This document shows, one piece after another, positions 30,037-31,231 of a DNA stretch of 31,231 bases. The first letter of the stretch is position 1. Each line of letters starts with the position of its first letter. The notes under the pieces were generated by a model, which saw only the letters and a list, made by a program, of their open reading frames with translations, made no database searches and had not been told where the DNA came from. The position numbers and the translations under genes were made by a program. Origin of the DNA: CALFER01 sp964472395 (GTDB taxonomy: Bacteria; CSSED10-310; CALFER01); assembly GCA_964472395.1 (NCBI GenBank), contig CAYYMM010000047.1, positions 1 to 31,231 on the forward strand. The letters are read 5' to 3'.

Positions 30037-31231
30037 TCACCCATTGATCATCCGAAGAGGTTGGCCCGTGCTCTGAACGACGGACAACCATTCCATGCCA
30101 TCAGGATCTAGAACTTTCCTTTGGGACACAGCAAGAGCCATGGGGATATGAACGAAATAATTGTTGCATGTACCGACGAGCATACCGGTTCTTCCGGCGA
30201 ACGCTGCATGTACAGCATTGTGCGCGAGTTCGGAACAAAAAACGCTGTCTTCAGCGCTTGCCTGAGCTGACCGGATTTCATAACTCGGATCGAAGTATCG
30301 GATGTTAATTCCGATCGATCTCGATTCAAAGTAGTCTGCGATTCGTTGTTTCATAAATGTACCGATATCCGCGAGACGACGATTTCCTGATGCATCTGTT
30401 CCAAGCTGCTCGGCAGTGTCTTTCAAGTGCTCCTGCCCGCTTCCTTCGGCAATAACCACGAGAGCATGTCCGCGTCGTTCGATGCGATTTTCAAGATGTT
30501 TCAAAAACCCATTCTCACCATCCAGATCGAATGGTTGTTCGGGGATCAACACAAAGTTGACGTCGCCACTGGCCAGAGACGCTCGGGCTGCAATGTAGCC
30601 GGAATGGCGGCCCATCAGTTTCACCAGGGCGATACCATTTGGAGCTCCCTGTGCCTCGACATGGGCACAATCCAGAATTTCCTTAGCTTTTGCGACCGCC
30701 GTGATGAAACCAAAACTACGGTCGATGAATGCTATGTCATTATCGATCGTTTTGGGGATTCCTATCACACTCACCGGATACTCGCGTTTTCGACACTCTT
30801 CAGCGATCGCCATCGCTCCGCGCGTCGTGCCGTCACCTCCGACGGTGAACAGCATTCCAATACCCCGTCGCTGAAGAAAATCAGCCATTTCAACCGCTTC
30901 CTGATTCCCGCGTGATGATCCGAGAAACGTGCCGCCTCGAGTATGGATATCCGTAACGATTTCCGGCGTGAGGGGTATATTCGTGCCGGCATAGCGCATC
31001 GTCATACCTCGGAACCCATAGCGGATTCCAAAAATCTCTCTCACGCCGTACTGATGAAACAAAACCATGACAACCCCGCGGATAACGTCGTTCAAGCCCG
31101 GGCATAGCCCCCCGCATGTAACGATTGCGGCTCGGACATTCGATGGGTTGAAATAGATCATGGGTCTGGGGCCAGCTAACTCAAATGAAGGAGGTTCTTG
31201 CCCGTTCTGACAGTATGTTTTCCAGTCGTGC
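30037..31231 (-). CDS. ATP-type 6-phosphofructokinase of the PPi-PFK clade (5' partial)
   Basis: The frame is open from the right-hand edge; at least 397 residues are visible and the start is outside. An internal ATG at 31161 is not the start, because upstream codons read FELAGPRPMIYFNPSNV, the conserved AGPR entry of this family. It phosphorylates fructose 6-phosphate in glycolysis. Motifs are IVTCGGLCPGLNDVIRG, GGTFLGSSRG, VGGDGTTRGA, IPKTIDNDI and KLMGRHSGYIA. The GGDG (not GGDD) residue predicts ATP as donor. The PKTIDND lysine (not PGTIDND) places it in the long, PPi-PFK-like clade, which includes plant and trypanosome ATP enzymes. So ATP dependence is inferred, not proven. The gene is convergent with dctM. 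Confidence 0.9.
   Translation of the reverse strand, partial: HDWKTYCQNGQEPPSFELAGPRPMIYFNPSNVRAAIVTCGGLCPGLNDVIRGVVMVLFHQYGVREIFGIRYGFRGMTMRYAGTNIPLTPEIVTDIHTRGGTFLGSSRGNQEAVEMADFLQRRGIGMLFTVGGDGTTRGAMAIAEECRKREYPVSVIGIPKTIDNDIAFIDRSFGFITAVAKAKEILDCAHVEAQGAPNGIALVKLMGRHSGYIAARASLASGDVNFVLIPEQPFDLDGENGFLKHLENRIERRGHALVVIAEGSGQEHLKDTAEQLGTDASGNRRLADIGTFMKQRIADYFESRSIGINIRYFDPSYEIRSAQASAEDSVFCSELAHNAVHAAFAGRTGMLVGTCNNYFVHIPMALAVSQRKVLDPDGMEWLSVVQSTGQPLRMING

Noticed and set aside
1..31231. Frequent GATC/CGAT words noticed while reading
   Set aside because: I did not count them, and at this GC content with Asp/Ile/Ser/Arg codon choice they may be expected; no claim is made.

Overview
The window reads as a chromosomal segment of a diderm (Gram-negative-type) bacterium with intermediate GC. 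It carries a PlsB-type acyltransferase, MurG/MurC, a lipoprotein TatT with a TRAP transporter, a PpiD/SurA-type periplasmic foldase and several exported proteins. I cannot place the phylum from these genes. DUF507, DUF4416, a SANT-like/TPR protein and SpoIIE-type phosphatases occur together in deltaproteobacterial and several uncultured lineages, but that is only a hint. A run of 10 Ns inside lepB marks a draft or metagenomic scaffold. I see no mobile elements, CRISPR arrays or rRNA. No gene-free stretch exceeds about 225 bp.

Layout. 1-360: 3' end of an NDP-forming acyl-CoA synthetase. 399-1770 (-): two tandem, apparently paralogous exported proteins of unknown function. 1994-3205 (+): SpoIIE/RsbU-type phosphatase. 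3189-5728 (-): murG-murC. 5934-8839 (+): lepB-plsB. 8757-11496 (-): a YtcJ-type amidohydrolase and a very divergent FtsZ-like protein. 11601-14042 (+): two tandem DUF1573 proteins, the second interrupted by an in-frame TGA. 14167-14242: tRNA-Phe and a terminator. 14309-15805: RlmD-type methyltransferase. 15843-15938: tRNA-Sec. 15964-17169: aspartate kinase. 17179-17973 (-): SANT-like/TPR protein. 18154-19958: DUF507, DUF507, DUF4416, Yip1-like. 20109-24628: PpiD-like foldase, polyprenyl diphosphate synthase, AmrS-type radical SAM, Maf. 24748-26358: acyl-CoA dehydrogenase. 26369-30030: TatT-DctP-DctQ-DctM TRAP system. 30037-31231 (-): phosphofructokinase whose 5' end runs off the window.

The most striking signal is selenocysteine. 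The second DUF1573 gene has a TGA exactly where its upstream paralogue has the first Cys of the conserved C-x-C-T motif. The reading frame stays open on both sides, a perfect 8-bp hairpin sits at bacterial-SECIS distance behind the TGA, and a tRNA-Sec (anticodon TCA) lies about 1.8 kb downstream. I therefore annotate one 419-residue exported selenoprotein (Sec114, U-G-C-T motif) instead of two broken ORFs. The second notable item is the FtsZ/tubulin-superfamily protein at 8757-9779. It keeps the FtsZ core layout but has a degenerate GTP signature and has lost one catalytic T7-loop aspartate.
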